Positions 12,876 to 25,100 of a DNA stretch of 64,000 bases are shown here, piece after piece (the stretch's first letter is position 1; each line of letters opens with the position of its first letter). Source of the DNA: Theobroma cacao (lineage: Eukaryota; Streptophyta; Magnoliopsida; Malvales; Malvaceae). Both the position numbers and the translations under genes were made by a program. The DNA lies in NCBI RefSeq assembly GCF_000208745.1, contig NC_030850.1, positions 36,710,585 to 36,774,584 of the forward strand, in the 5' to 3' direction. The notes under the pieces were generated by a model that was not told where the DNA came from, ran no database searches, and saw nothing but the letters and a program-made list of their open reading frames with translations.

Positions 12876-14640
12876 TTGATTATTCGCAAAATTTACCGTT
12901 CCTAATCCTCCAAAATGCCTATCAACTTACCTATCGATACAGTGTCAAAAGCAAACAAAGATCAATGACAATTTTCAGCTCATATGCGAATTCATATGAA
13001 AGAACTCCAAAGAGAGATCCGATTTGGATTGAAAACGGTGAGAATTTGGGGAATTAGGGTTTGATCTGATTTTGGGAATTCAGAAAGAGAATAGATAGAG
13101 AGAGAGAGACTCGAAAGAGGCAAAGAGGGAAAGATTTTATGTGCGAAACACTGTCAAGTGTTTTTCTTTTCTTTCATTTTTCTTTTCCTATTTTTGTTTC
13201 TCGCTTTTTTTTTTCCTGACGGATGGAAGAGAGTGTTTCTATCTCCTGTGGTCGTTCTTATATATATTTTTTGAGTTTGGTTCTGTTTAAAGCAGAATTT
13301 GGCCAAAGGCTCGTCATTTCCATAAATCAGATGGGTAAATCAGGAACGAAATTACAACCTGAATTAATGTTTTGTGAGAGGGCAGAATACTAAGACGCAG
13401 GTGATATGTTTCAGTAAATAAAGACTTTGGGTTTCTGTCAGCATGTCGAATCAGCATATGACAAGTGTGATCCCACGGTTTCAAGTTTTAACCTTCGAGT
13501 AAGTAAGTAAAAAGACTTAAAGGGCCTCCGTTTGTGAACTTAAAACGCATGTTGACTTGTTGACTTTCTTATTTTGGGTAATAACCGGTGGTTTGGGCTG
13601 AGAAACTGGGCCCAAAAGCAATCATATTTAAAGTCCTAAAAAACAAAACGCATATTGTATTCGTTCATTTTGAAATATTATATATTAATTCAGATATTAA
13701 ATTTAATATTCATATTAAAAATATTTTATTAAAATTTAAACCTATTTATCTAGTTAAAAATGACGTCAACACTTGTTAAAAATACAATCTGAATTCGATA
13801 ACAATAAATTTAAATTATTTTTATATATTTTATTAATCTAAATTAAATTAAAAAGTTCAAAATAATTTTATATTTAGATAATTTATAAATTAAAGTAAAG
13901 TAATCATCATACAAAAAATAATATAAAAATAAAATAAATTTTAAAACCATCATTATCTATAATCGAATTCGAGCAGTTATGTTCCAAGATTATTATTTCT
14001 ATTTGGACCTAATTTAAGATCATACTTATCTATAAGGTTACTACTAATTTATAAAATACTTTAATTTTAATCTGATCATTTAAGATTGAACCCATTTATG
14101 AGATACTTAAACCCTATTTAAAATCGTAATACCTTAATCTTAATTAAACTAATTATACCTTAATCCAATTGAAATGAATCGAATAATATTGGACTAAATG
14201 CTCTACTCAACCCCGTTTATAAAATATATATCAATCATACTTAAACGATTAAACACCTTAATATAACTAAACACAAGAATAGTATTGAATTGAATAATAT
14301 CCCGATCAAACTCGTTTATAAGATATATTAATCATACTTAAACAAAAATATAATTAAACACATCTTAATCTTACTTAAATGACTTGAATAGGGTAATACA
14401 ATTAATTACTTGCTGTGTAACTATAAATTAGGCTCAAAGTAAAGATTTCTCTCTTCCTGATAGTTTTTCTTTTACATGTAATTTGATTTTTCTTGAGAGT
14501 AATTCAAGTAAATGCAGTAACAGAAAGGGAAAAAAATGCAGTTATCTTATGAAAACCATGAAGGTGAAGGCATAGAGCTGCAGAATACAAATCAGTAGCC
14601 TAACTCTGCTGCAATTAATCCAGTACATGTTTTCATTTCC
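12876..14640. other. SEC31 upstream region and AT-rich spacer
   Basis: The first ~250 bases upstream of the SEC31 ATG include a GA tract at 13085-13130, which is CT-rich on the SEC31 strand, as is common in plant 5' UTRs and core promoters. From about 13640 to 14440 the sequence becomes very AT-rich and holds a degenerate ~111-bp tandem repeat (separate entry). No gene is visible. Confidence 0.6.
14176..14397. repeat. Degenerate tandem repeat, period about 111 bp
   Basis: GAATCGAATAATAT at 14176 recurs as GAATTGAATAATAT at 14287. Each is followed by a matching CGTTTATAA...ATACTTAAAC segment and a TTAAACAC...CTTAAT segment. A more diverged partial unit may precede it from about 14040. Confidence 0.5.
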
Positions 14641-15275
14641 CTACTTGGGATTTGCTCCATTATCATCATCAACATCATTGTCCAAGTCCAGCGGCGGGTT
14701 GTGGTGATTAGATGGGAGCTTTATCTTGCCCACTGAACCTGCAGGAACAAGCTTAAGATCCTCACAGTTGCATATTTCGACCATGAATCCGTCTGGGTCG
14801 TTGAAGAAGAGCTGGTCGATCTTAGTCCCGCTTTCATCCTCTATCGTCCTCTTGATGTACTTCGTGTTGAACTCTTTCAACCTTCGCTCCGTTTCTTCCA
14901 TGGCTTCACACTGCGCCCCATGGTAACAAAAAGTATGAAGTAATTTAGCGAAATTAACATGGAAAGAACAAGGGGTTTTGAATGTGTGATTCAAGCTGAT
15001 CAAACCTGGAAAGAAATATGGTTATCCTTGAGATCCAAATGGTCGGTGTCGGAAGGCAACCTGTCCTCATCCTTTGACTGCACCAGGTGAATCCCCACAC
15101 CATAATTGAACAGCCATGCGCCGTCGAAATCTAAAGCTAGCGTTCTTTCGACTAACACAAAACCAAGAACCTTGGTGTAGAAATCAATGGAGTGCTTAAC
15201 GTCTCTGCATAGCCTGGACACATGGTGCAATGAGAGTATCGGAGTTGGGCTCGCTTCTTCTGTTCTTTCTTCCAT
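14641..15275 (-). CDS. Glyoxalase I / VOC-superfamily protein, two exons
   Basis: Exon 1 is 15006-15275 and exon 2 is 14641-14910 (stop TAG 14641-14643), giving 179 residues. The sequence matches the short plant glyoxalase-I-like group (At1g80160/At1g15380 type, from memory). It has LHHVSRLCRDV near residue 17, GAWLFNYGVGIHL near 52-63, DNHISFQ at 84-90 and the C-terminal DPDGFMVEICNC near 128-139. Candidate metal ligands in this fold are His17/18, His86 and Glu135. The tail is acidic (DLDNDVDDDNGANPK). VOC proteins of this type act on methylglyoxal-derived hemithioacetal or related small substrates, but the substrate cannot be read from the sequence. ATG 15275 is the only ATG in the open frame; the frame stays open for 87 more codons upstream without an ATG. 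Confidence 0.88.
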
Positions 15276-17635
15276 TCTCGTTTTGTCAAACAGCACTCCT
15301 CCTCCGTTCTCTTCCTTGTTGGCTGTGTCAGGACAGTAACTTCCACGTTGAAATGGCTCGTAGCAAACTTTGGGTACTGAGGCCAACACGTGGTGAGAAG
15401 AATTTCCCGAAATCTGTACGTGTTGGGTAGCTGAAGGTAACGCCTGGAGACAAATGCAAAAATTCCTGGAGGCTAGCCGTGGGAGTGGACTCTGCTGGCG
15501 GTGCGGTGTCAGACACGCAGCTTCATTTAGGCCCAACCTAAAATACTTTGCTTCGAATAAGGAAACACTGCCGACATTTGTCCGTTAATAGAATGAGCCT
15601 TTGGCCCGATCGGCTTCCTCTATCTTTTAGTAACATGGGACGTACTTTGTTGAGTAAGAATGTAAACCAATATCTTTTATTCAGGCATTTGTGAGTACTC
15701 ACACAATTATATAAAATGATGTTTGATATTTTATAATATAATTTGATTATAAGTGTGATTGTAAGTAATGTAATTGTAAGGAAAATAATATTACAGTGTT
15801 TGGTATACAAGTAAAATAATGATTAAAATGTAAGAAATATAATATTACAATGTTTGGTTTACAAATATTTTATTTAGAATATAATGTTAATTTTCAAAAT
15901 TACCCTTATTTATTAAAATGTAAGTTTAATATATTTGTATTTTTTATTATTAACTTTTATATAATATCATATCTTAAATATATTTTTAATGTCATATATT
16001 TTATTTTTATTTTTTATTATAATCTTATATTTTTTATTTTTAATATAATTTTTTATATTATATGTTTTATTTTAATTTCTTTTACCTATATTATATAAAT
16101 TTTAATTTCTTATATTTTATTTTAATTTAATTTTTTATTTTTATATTATATATTTTATTTTAATATTTTTTATTTTAATTATAACATTATAAAATATTTT
16201 TAACAATGTAATAAAGTTGAAGAGTAAAAATATCTTTAAGAACATTACAGAGTGCGTAATTGCATTTGTTTTAGACTGCAATCACATTACATCCCTTAAC
16301 TGTAACATGATTGCATTGCAATCTTATATTACAGTGGCCTATTACAAAAGAAATACTGTAATATAATTTAATTAAACACATTATAAATAATGTACTCTTA
16401 CTTCTCTCGTACCAAACTCTATCTAAGAGTTAGATATCATTTATTGGTTTGAGAAGGATTAAGATAGAAATTTTAGTATCCATTTTGAGTTTGGGTAGGG
16501 TACAAGTATCATCTCTTGGATTCATAATACTTGAACTCAATTATATATTAAAAATATAATTCTCTTATTATACTTTTCATTAGTGATTAAAGTATTGATA
16601 AATTGAATATTTTAAACATGAAAATTTAATTTCTTTCAAGTTCAACTTCAAGTTACTTAATTGAGTATGAATGAATAGATTAAAAATTTTTGATTTGATT
16701 AATTAAGTAATTAATGTGTTTGAGTATTTGACGTATACAATTTATAATATTAAAGTACAAGTACGAGTAATATTCTCGAATTTCATTCAGGGTGGTTATA
16801 AGTGTTATAAGTTCATATTTTTAATTCAAAAGACATTTAATAAATAGTAAAAAGTTTTTATTTATATACCTAAACCTAGCTTATTTCTTTTTATTTTTTA
16901 TTGATGTGAGATGTGTGATATTTTGTTCCATCTAATTATGCAATACTTTCGTTACATTGACTCTTTATTTATAGAGAGAGATTCGTACACTAATTCGAAT
17001 CTACTTCAACCTTTATATTTTTCATAAGTATCTATATTAGTGAAAATTTGAATATAATATAATACCACTTATTACAAATTTATATTTTTCAATAAAAAAG
17101 ATATATTTGATATTAATAAATAAGTAGTAAAAAATGCATATTTACATATAAGATTTAACTTGTCTCTTAATGATGGGAGCGGTGACAATATGGTTGGTTA
17201 CTTACAATTACTGGTACCCCTTCAATTAACATTTTTAAAACGGACTTAGAATAGAAAGGTAAGAAACCGCGACTGTACTTGCAGGGTAGTAACTTTCACT
17301 TCAAAAGAGGAAAGTCGAAGTCATGGTCAACACTGTAACTGACGTTAGTTGAATGTACAACCAAACAACGGTTTTGATCTTGTCTGTACACCAAACCCCG
17401 ATCATGCTTCGGACCTAAGCCCCCGTTTTCGCAAACCAAACCACTCCTTGTCCCCTTTGGTCCCACCACCAAACCCTCCAAACACGCCCACCCACACGCT
17501 CGGAACCACCCAACCCAAAAGGCTTACCTCTTCTCGCTTCCCACCATCCCGTTTCCTTCACCAAACGCCCTCCCAACAGTGGTTAGCCAAAAAAAAGACA
17601 AAAGAAAAATATTAAAGGAGGTGGGGAAGAAGAAG
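15276..17635. other. AT-rich spacer between divergent glyoxalase and methyltransferase genes
   Basis: The two genes diverge, so this 2.4-kb region should hold both promoters. The part next to the glyoxalase start is GC-richer, and the centre (15700-17150) is extremely AT-rich with a probable MITE. About 17300-17630, before the methyltransferase ATG, is C-rich. No further coding sequence is supported. Confidence 0.55.
15793..16420. mobile_element. Probable degenerate MITE (TTTGGTA-type ends)
   Basis: AGTGTTTGGTAT at 15795-15806 is an imperfect inverted match (10 of 12) to GTACCAAACTCT near 16409-16420. Both lie near TGTAATG/CATTACA-type segments (GTAATGTAATTGTAAG on the left, CAATCACATTACATCC on the right). 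The interior is AT-rich with no open frame. This layout is typical of short non-autonomous plant DNA elements. The target duplication is not visible, so the ends are approximate. Confidence 0.4.
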
Positions 17636-20469
17636 ATGTACCGAGATGTTTCGAGCTGCAACACGTACAACTATGGCGACGCCTTGTACTGGGACGCCCG
17701 TTATGTTCAGGAAGCTGGAGGTGCCTTTGACTGGTACCAGCGTTACTCTTCTCTTCGCCCTTTTGTTCGTAACTACGTTCCTACCTCCTCTCGTGTTCTC
17801 ATGGTCGGCTGTGGAAATGCCCGTAATTTCTCCCTACTCCTTGCTTCCTTTTTTTTTTTTTATTACTATTTGGTTTTCTAAACCTTTTTTTTATTATTAC
17901 TATCTTAATATGTTTGGTGTTTTCTGATTGAGTGAAGTGCATATGTTTTGTTTGTTGAACAAAGTGTGGAGAGGATGAAGGATGAAGGAATTGGATTTGA
18001 TGAATGTGCGTAGTTTAGGGAAGATGGGTTTGGAAGTTCAAATCTAGGGTTTTTGTTGTCTCTCTTTGCTTGCTGATTAAGTGTGGGAAAAAAAGTTGAA
18101 AAAGAAAATTGAGTTTCATGGAAGGTTGATTGTCTAGTGATGAGAAAGTTAATCGTTCTAATCTGGGGTTTTGTCTTCCTTTGCCCCTGTTACTCTGTTT
18201 GCTAGCTGACAATGGTAAATTGCTGTGAAATAAAGGTTTCAAACATTGTTAATACCTGTAAAGAAAGTTTTTGAAGCCTATGTTTGCTTCTGCTTAAGGA
18301 TTTATTTAGAAAAAATTGGTTTTACGCTGTAGTTATGTCAGAGGACATGGTCAAGGATGGATATGAAGACATTATGAACATTGACATTTCCCCAGTGGCT
18401 ATTGAGATGATGAGAAGGAAATATGAGTACATTCCTCAGCTGAAATGTATCCTTTTAACATTGATGGAATCTTCAATTTTTTTACGAGGAAAGCAATTCC
18501 TTGCCTTTATTTTTTTCTTTTATGATTCTTGGTTGTTCCATTTCCCTTTTTCTCTCCTTAAAGTAACTATATCTGTTTTTTGTGGTTTTCTTGATGAACC
18601 TAAATAGATATGCAAATGGATGTTAGGGATATGAGCTTTTTCCAGGATGAATCTTTTGACAGTGTCATTGATAAAGGTATGGCACCACCCTTGTTTTCAA
18701 TACTTTGTCGAAAGTTGCTGACTTCCTGCTTCAAAGGTTGATGTAAACTTTTTTTTGTTGTTGCTGAATCTGTACTCATGAGCTGCTGAAATTCGATTTA
18801 GGAACTCTTGATTCTTTGATGGTATGATGCGTATTCTCATGCTTTCATTGTCTCTTTTGTTCATTTTATGAAAACTAAAGAATTCTTCTTTGATATGATT
18901 ATTAGTGTGGCACGGATGCCCCTATAAGTGCTTCTCGGATGCTGGGTGAAGTGAGCAGGTAGTAAACTTAATGGCATTTGTAACATGTGTATCCCTTATT
19001 TTTGTCATCTTGATTTCTTAGAATAGATTTATTTCTTGTACCTATGATCAATTACAGTCACTAGAGACGTGGTCTTGTGATAGAAGTTTCCTTAATTGTG
19101 CATGCCTTCCATTGCAAAATTGCTAGCCTAATGCCTTTTATGTTCTTGCTAGGCTTCTCAAACCTGGAGGGATCTATATGTTGGTAACCATTTGGCCAAA
19201 TCTGAAAACTCGGTTTTCTGCAATTTCCCCTTTTTCACTCTGAAACTTCAAAACCTGTGATGTGTTCTTATATTGCAATTACCAGATAACTTATGGTGAT
19301 CCATCAGTGAGGATGCCTCATTTGAGCTGGCCGCCGTATAATTGGAATATTGTGTTGTACAACCTACGTAAGTTCAGTTTCTCCTCCTTTTATCTGTTTA
19401 AGCACCTCTGTTTCTTTCTCACCATTTCGTTGTATGGAAGGTTATACATGCTTTCAGATTGCTATTTTGTTTTGTTCAATAAATACTCTTGAATTTAAGG
19501 TGTGCGCATCATTTAGTTGTTCTAAGTTCCCATTATTAATTAGGTTAACTTCTTAAACACTGACCGTGTTAATCTTGCATGGTTTTACCTGAATGGCATC
19601 TGCTTTCATTGAATATATACCATCAATTCCCCATACTAATTTTCTAGTTATTCATTAAGAGAGCCACAAGAGCATGTTAATAGCTTCAGAGTCCATTTTG
19701 TACTATCTTTACTTTATCTTCCCACCTTGTCTTTGGGGTGGAATTTGATTCAAGCCTTCCGCACCTTGCTTGGCTATTTTGATCTGGAGGAAATGCACCT
19801 CAAAGGATGATACTTGTTTAGTGACTTGACAGTGAAGAAACATACTAGCATTTGTTCTTCATTACTCTTCCCATGAATGCTACCTGTTATCTCTAATTTT
19901 TAGCAACTCTCAAGTGAGAGATCCTCCATTGAAATTTATGTAGATAAGATGACCGCATAAAAGGCATTTTATTATCCAAATCTGTGGGTAGATGTTCTTG
20001 CTATAAACTAATGCTGTGAATGTGCACTATCCCCAACATGCATATGGGCAAAGCCATGATGTGTTCTCCATTCATTTACTTGCTTTCCAGTAACTGTGTT
20101 TCAAAGTTGTGGGAGCTGCATCTTTACTTGCCCATGTTTGTCGCACGCATGCGTCTTTTCTAATAAATTCCTACTGTTGTATGTCCATTGGTCGCTGACA
20201 AGAAGGAACCATAGTTTTAGTATGATTTAAACTCTGTTTGTAATGCCTGTTTTCATTCGTTTGCAGCCAGACCAGATTTTAAGAGGCCTGGAGGTTGTTC
20301 ATCAGCAAAGTCATACTTGGAGCCTATTGCTATCACTGAAAAGGGCTTACTTCCTGCAGACTTTGTTTTGGAAGATCCGGATTCTCACTTTATATATGTA
20401 TGCAAAAAGATGGATGACACAGAGCTAAGAAACATACCCAGCTATCCATTAACTGCACAAATTTTATAG
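17636..20469 (+). CDS. SAM-dependent methyltransferase, METTL13 / EEF1A-lysine-methyltransferase-like
   Basis: Eight exons: 17636-17822, 18333-18446, 18608-18676, 18802-18821, 18906-18958, 19153-19183, 19286-19367, 20267-20469. They give 252 residues, with consistent phases throughout. The start is MYRDVSSCNTYNYGDALYWD, followed by FDWYQRYSSLRPFVRNYV. SAM-binding motif I is VLMVGCGNA (about 54-62), NIDIS (about 78-82) is the acidic loop, and QMDVRDMSF and VIDKGTLDSLM (about 120-130) are the post-I and motif IV regions typical of this family. The closest known type is Arabidopsis At4g34360 (from memory). Relatives methylate lysines of elongation factor 1A, but the substrate here is inferred. 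Exon 4 is only 20 nt and intron 7 is about 0.9 kb. Confidence 0.9.
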
Positions 20470-22146
20470 TGAATAAGTAACTTTGAAGTGCTGAGGTAGC
20501 ATTTTACTCTGCTTTACAAGCCTTGACATCACGTTTTAATTTTTAAGCTTTTGTATAATTATCAGCACTTCCACAAATTAGGACAGATCACTAGGCATGC
20601 TCTTGTGTGTAACGAAAACGAGAATTCTATTTTTTGTTGTTTGACATGTTAGGTCAGCTGCTGGGCCATAAAAAATTAAGAAACCAAGGAAGAAGATAAA
20701 CCCCTTTGGAGGAATGCTAGTGACTAGTGACTTAAAAGGATGCCTGCCATGTTATATATCCTTTATTTGTAGAAAACCCAGACCTGCATTCTATGCACTG
20801 ATCTTAATACTGATAAACATACAGCTTTCTTTTCCCATGGTCTGGTCTTTTAATCTTCTTTTGTTCTTACGGTTTCTTTGAGCAATCCCTCTTCTTGAAG
20901 AAAAGGATAAGCATTTGATTCAATGATTAATGCATGATTTTCCTACTTATTGAGCAGGATTCTACCATGGCTGATCCCATGGGCTAAGCTAAAACCCTTT
21001 TCATATTTCATAAGCAAACAATTCAATTTACAAGCTGTTAAAATGTTTCAATGGCTGTTAAAATTTCCTTTGTTCTAATCTTGGAGCACTGTAAATTTGG
21101 CAATGGAATCTTTTGCCACTCTTCCATGCCAAGTAAAATATGCAGCAAAAGGGGAAAAAACAGAGTAAAATTTGCAAACAGTGACCATTCTTCTCCAAAT
21201 TTGGTCACAAGTTTTACCAAATGCCCCATATCTAGCTAGAATTACCAAGTATGGGAAAAGATTTTGAAATCCAAAGGTGCATTTATAGCAAAATCCTCTC
21301 CAGTAATACAATAGAGGAGAAAGCAAAAACAATCTGCTGAAATCTCTAAACTTGGCAATTCCCTTGCCAAACGCAGCTATGAAGAAGTACTAAATCTAGC
21401 ACGCGAGAAAAGGGAATATCACCATCTTTTTTCCCAAAATTAGCAAGGCATTAGCAAATATAGCAACCAAGGGGCAAGAGCCGCCAAATCTAGCAAATTA
21501 ACCATAATAAAAAGAGAGGAAATTGCCTAAAATGGGTCCAAGATGCAGAGCGGTCCCCTTCCAATTTTAGCAGTGCCATTTCCAACTCTAGCAATACAGA
21601 CCCTCTAAAATCTAGCAAAAAAAAAAAAAGGGAAAGGAAAAAAACCATCCCCATTACTGCAATAAATACCAGAGGAATATATACATCTGTAATGGAAGAA
21701 AAAGGGGTCCATTTCTGAAACTTCCCACAAGTGGGACCCACCAAGGAAAGCATAGAAACAAAAAAAGTGGGGCCCAGAGATGGACCCCACGAGGCACCTA
21801 AACTCTCCAAATGTGGCAAAGGAATCATGCAAGCACACTCTAAATAGAATACACAGAGCCATGCAAACTTGCCGTTTCCAGTCTCTCAAAAACGCCTCCC
21901 TTTTTTATCTTCCCAATCTCTAAATTTAGTAATCCTTTCTCTTTCCAATTCTTATTCCAAATTAAGCTCTTTTCTCTTAATAAGCAAAGCAAAGTTTAAA
22001 AATCGATGGAAAAAGTTATTGGTTTTTTGTTATAAAGACTGAATTGGAAGAACCATTTTGCTTTTGTTTTCTGTTTTTCTGGGCTTTTGGGTGCCAAAAG
22101 AAAACGAGCTTGAGAAGAGAAGAAGAGCAGAGAGAGAAGAGAAAAA
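20470..22146. other. 3' flank of methyltransferase and upstream region of AGL15
   Basis: The first part should hold the methyltransferase 3' UTR. From about 21050 to 21930 lies the TAGCAA-like motif array (separate entry). About 22110-22146 is a GA-rich leader (GAGAAGAGAAGAAGAGCAG and similar) directly before the AGL15 ATG. No coding sequence is supported; short open frames on both strands here are chance. Confidence 0.55.
21093..21935 (+). promoter_or_regulatory. Array of (C)YAAATNTRGCAA-like motifs upstream of AGL15
   Basis: At least twelve related 10-13-bp motifs lie on the plus strand. Examples are AAATTTGGCAA (21093), AAAATTTGCAA (21168), CTAAACTTGGCAA (21347), CTAAATCTAGCA (21390), TTAGCAAATATAGCAA (21451), CAAATCTAGCAA (21485), CCAATTTTAGCA (21561), CCAACTCTAGCAA (21582), CTAAAATCTAGCAA (21605), CCAAATGTGGCAA (21808) and CTAAATTTAGTAA (21920). 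Spacing is irregular, so this is not a simple tandem repeat. It may be a cluster of transcription-factor sites or a decayed repeat; which one is not known. Confidence 0.4.
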
Positions 22147-25100
22147 ATGGGTAGGGGGAAAATAGAGATAAAGAGGATAGAGAATGCTAATAGCAGGCAA
22201 GTCACATTCTCCAAGAGGCGTGCTGGGTTGCTCAAGAAGGCTAAGGAACTCGCCATCCTCTGTGATGCTGAGGTTGCTGCCATCATTTTCTCCAATACTG
22301 GCAAGCTCTTTGAGTTTGCCAGCTCTGGGTATGCCCAACTTTTTTATTTTCCGAAAAAGTTTAAATTTTTTTGAATTCTTTTCATCATTGCATGAGCATT
22401 TTTTTTTCTTTTTGTTGATCCTATCTGAGAATTTACTGTTTATCTTCCCTGAAACTTTATTGGCTTTTTTCTCTTCTTTTTGTGTGTGTAAGGAGCTTGT
22501 CTCTTTTTCTTTTTGCTTTTTGATCAGAGAGGTTAAGGGCAATGTTTGCTTTATTTTTTATGATCAGAATGGTCTTTTATCAGTGGTCATCAGATTGTGA
22601 ACTTTAGTGGCATAAGGTGGTTTTGGGAGTTTTGTTTGCATTCTTGCATGTTTGGTTGGATTGTATCTGCTGATAGTTTTGACTTTTTGGTCTTTTCTGT
22701 CATTTTGTTATGAACTTCACCCCTACCGTTCTTCCCCTTTCTCAAAGTTGTTACATTACAGTTTCTCCTTTTTGCCCCCTATTTTCTTAAGGAAAAAAAA
22801 AGAGAGCTAATTTTGGTACATTTCAGTTAAATTCTATTGAGTTCATGGCAACCTGATCAGTTCTATTTTCTGGTTTTCCTCCTCTCAAGCAGGTCAAGCA
22901 ACGGCAGGGAATTATGTCCTGCATGTGTTGACTGTCACACTACCAATGTGTAGTTTTTGCATACTTTTATGTCAAATGAAATCAACAATTGCCTTTCAAA
23001 AAAAAAAAATTCTATTGAGTTTACTAGAGAATTTTTAATCGAAAATGTTTTACAAATAAATGACTTTTGTGGAATTGTCTGTTACCTTTTTGTTTCTTAA
23101 TTGTTGCATGTGATTTTGGATTCTACCTGTTCATGTGTATTCCCCATTTTGAGGCTTTCTGTTGATAACTGCTACTATAAGGTTTTGTTTGGGTTTGCAA
23201 TGATAGAATTGTTTTCAAATTCCCAATTTTTATTTTCTTGCTTTTGTACCTACATCAAGCGAAGCTATATTGCTTTCATGTCACACGAGAGTTTCTCATC
23301 AAAATTTCAACAGAAACTTGGCATCAATTGATGTCGAAATGATTGATTTCATTTTTTGGATGGTATTCAGAAGTTTTTCCAAGCAACACGTTAGTCTATG
23401 TCAGTGTCTACCTGTTGGCCTTCAGTGGTCTTCAATTAGTGAGATAGGGGAGGCAGTCCGGCCGTAGGATTTGAGAGGTGCTCTGCTTTCTTTACGAGAG
23501 TTTGTGTGTTGATTATGATCATAGTCTATATAATGGAAGTTTATGGTAGAAACAGCTCTAGATTGTACAAAATGGAAGCAATTATAGGTGATGAGTATGT
23601 ACAAAATGAAAGTTCAAACAGAAAGAATATGAGCTCAATTTCTTTCTAGAAAAAGATATTGTCTTATTCATTTGTTGATTTGTGCAGCATGAAGAAAACA
23701 CTTTCTAGATACGACAAGTGTGCCCAAGGTACTCCAGAGATTGCTTTGGTCGAACACAAAGCAGAGGTAATCTGCAATTTCTGCTTGTGTACTGAAATCT
23801 GGTTTTCCTTTTGTCTTGTGCAATGGCAGATAAGTTATTTCATTTCAGTTTGTTTTGCTGCCCTGCTTTGACTCCATTAGCTCATATCCTTTCTTGCTTA
23901 CAGCAACAACATATTTCAAATTCTTCATCTATGTTGGCTTTATCATTTATGTTGTATCTCAAGATGATAGTTGGAACCTAATTTAGTTTACATGGCATGT
24001 AGTTACTGCAAGTTGAAACATAAGTTTACTTGTTGGTAAAACATATTATTCCTTGACAAAATTTCTTTTCCAGATATGTTTCTGTTTAGTTTACTTTCCT
24101 TGCAATAGTTGTATGCTGAAAGTATACACATTGATAATTTCAAGTATACACTTGTTTTCAGAAGCAAGACTCTAAGGAGGAAGATAATCTGAAGGGTGAA
24201 ATTGCAAAGCTACAAATGAAACAGTTGTATGTCCTCTTAATTATCTGTTATGGTTTAGTTATTACATTTTTTGTCAATACAGAGATATTGCTTTTACTTA
24301 AACTAATTATTTTTCTGATTTTATAGACAGCTGTTGGGGAAGGACTTGACCAGCCTGAGCTTGAAAGAGCTTCAGGTCCTGGAGCAGCAGCTTAATGAAG
24401 GGTTGTTATCTGTGAAGGAGAAGAAGGTTTATTACATTTCGTCCAAGTTCATCAGATCTATTAGGTTAATTAGGTTCTTGTCTCTAGAAACAATTTGTTA
24501 ATATAAGAGGCCTTAACAGAAATCATATCATTTCAGGAACAATTGCTCATGGAACAACTAGAGCAATCAAGAGTACAGGTATGTTGGATCCCTCTCTCCA
24601 TATCTTTGTTTTGTCCAAATACCATATTCTTGAACAAAGAAGATGGACAGTACAGTTGTCTCCAATAATAAGATCATTTTGAAAATAAATAGGGATCTTG
24701 ATCAGGACACACTAGAATTGAGCATGGTTACACTTGCACGGTGGAGGTGAGGTCTCAGAGAACTTGCAGCACATTGGTTATAAGCACTCGAAGTTACTCT
24801 TGAAAGTGATAATAATAAGGCTAGTAGTATGCAAATTAGTGGGAAGGTTGGGAGGAAAGTGGGAAATGGAAAAATTTATGGAAAGTCGTTTAGTATGTGA
24901 AAAAATCACACCTTGGTAGTCACTAAAGGTTATTGTTTCCCATGCATCTTTCCTGTTATGTATGTGTGTCAGAAGTGGATTAATTCTGTTCACATGATCC
25001 AAAAAAACAGAAAAAAAAACCTTTGAGGAAGTTAATTCTTTTGAATTTCTGTTACCAGGAGCAGCGAGCTATGCTTGAGAATGAAACTTTACGCAGACAG

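Noticed and set aside
15276..15536. 87-codon in-frame extension upstream of the glyoxalase ATG, which could suggest a transit peptide
   Set aside because: The extension has no ATG (the frame opens on TTG at 15534-15536), is not similar to family members, and ATG 15275 gives the usual family length.
22030..22542. 170-codon minus-strand frame rich in Lys and Ser over AGL15 exon 1
   Set aside because: It is the antisense shadow of the MADS-box exon and its GA-rich leader.
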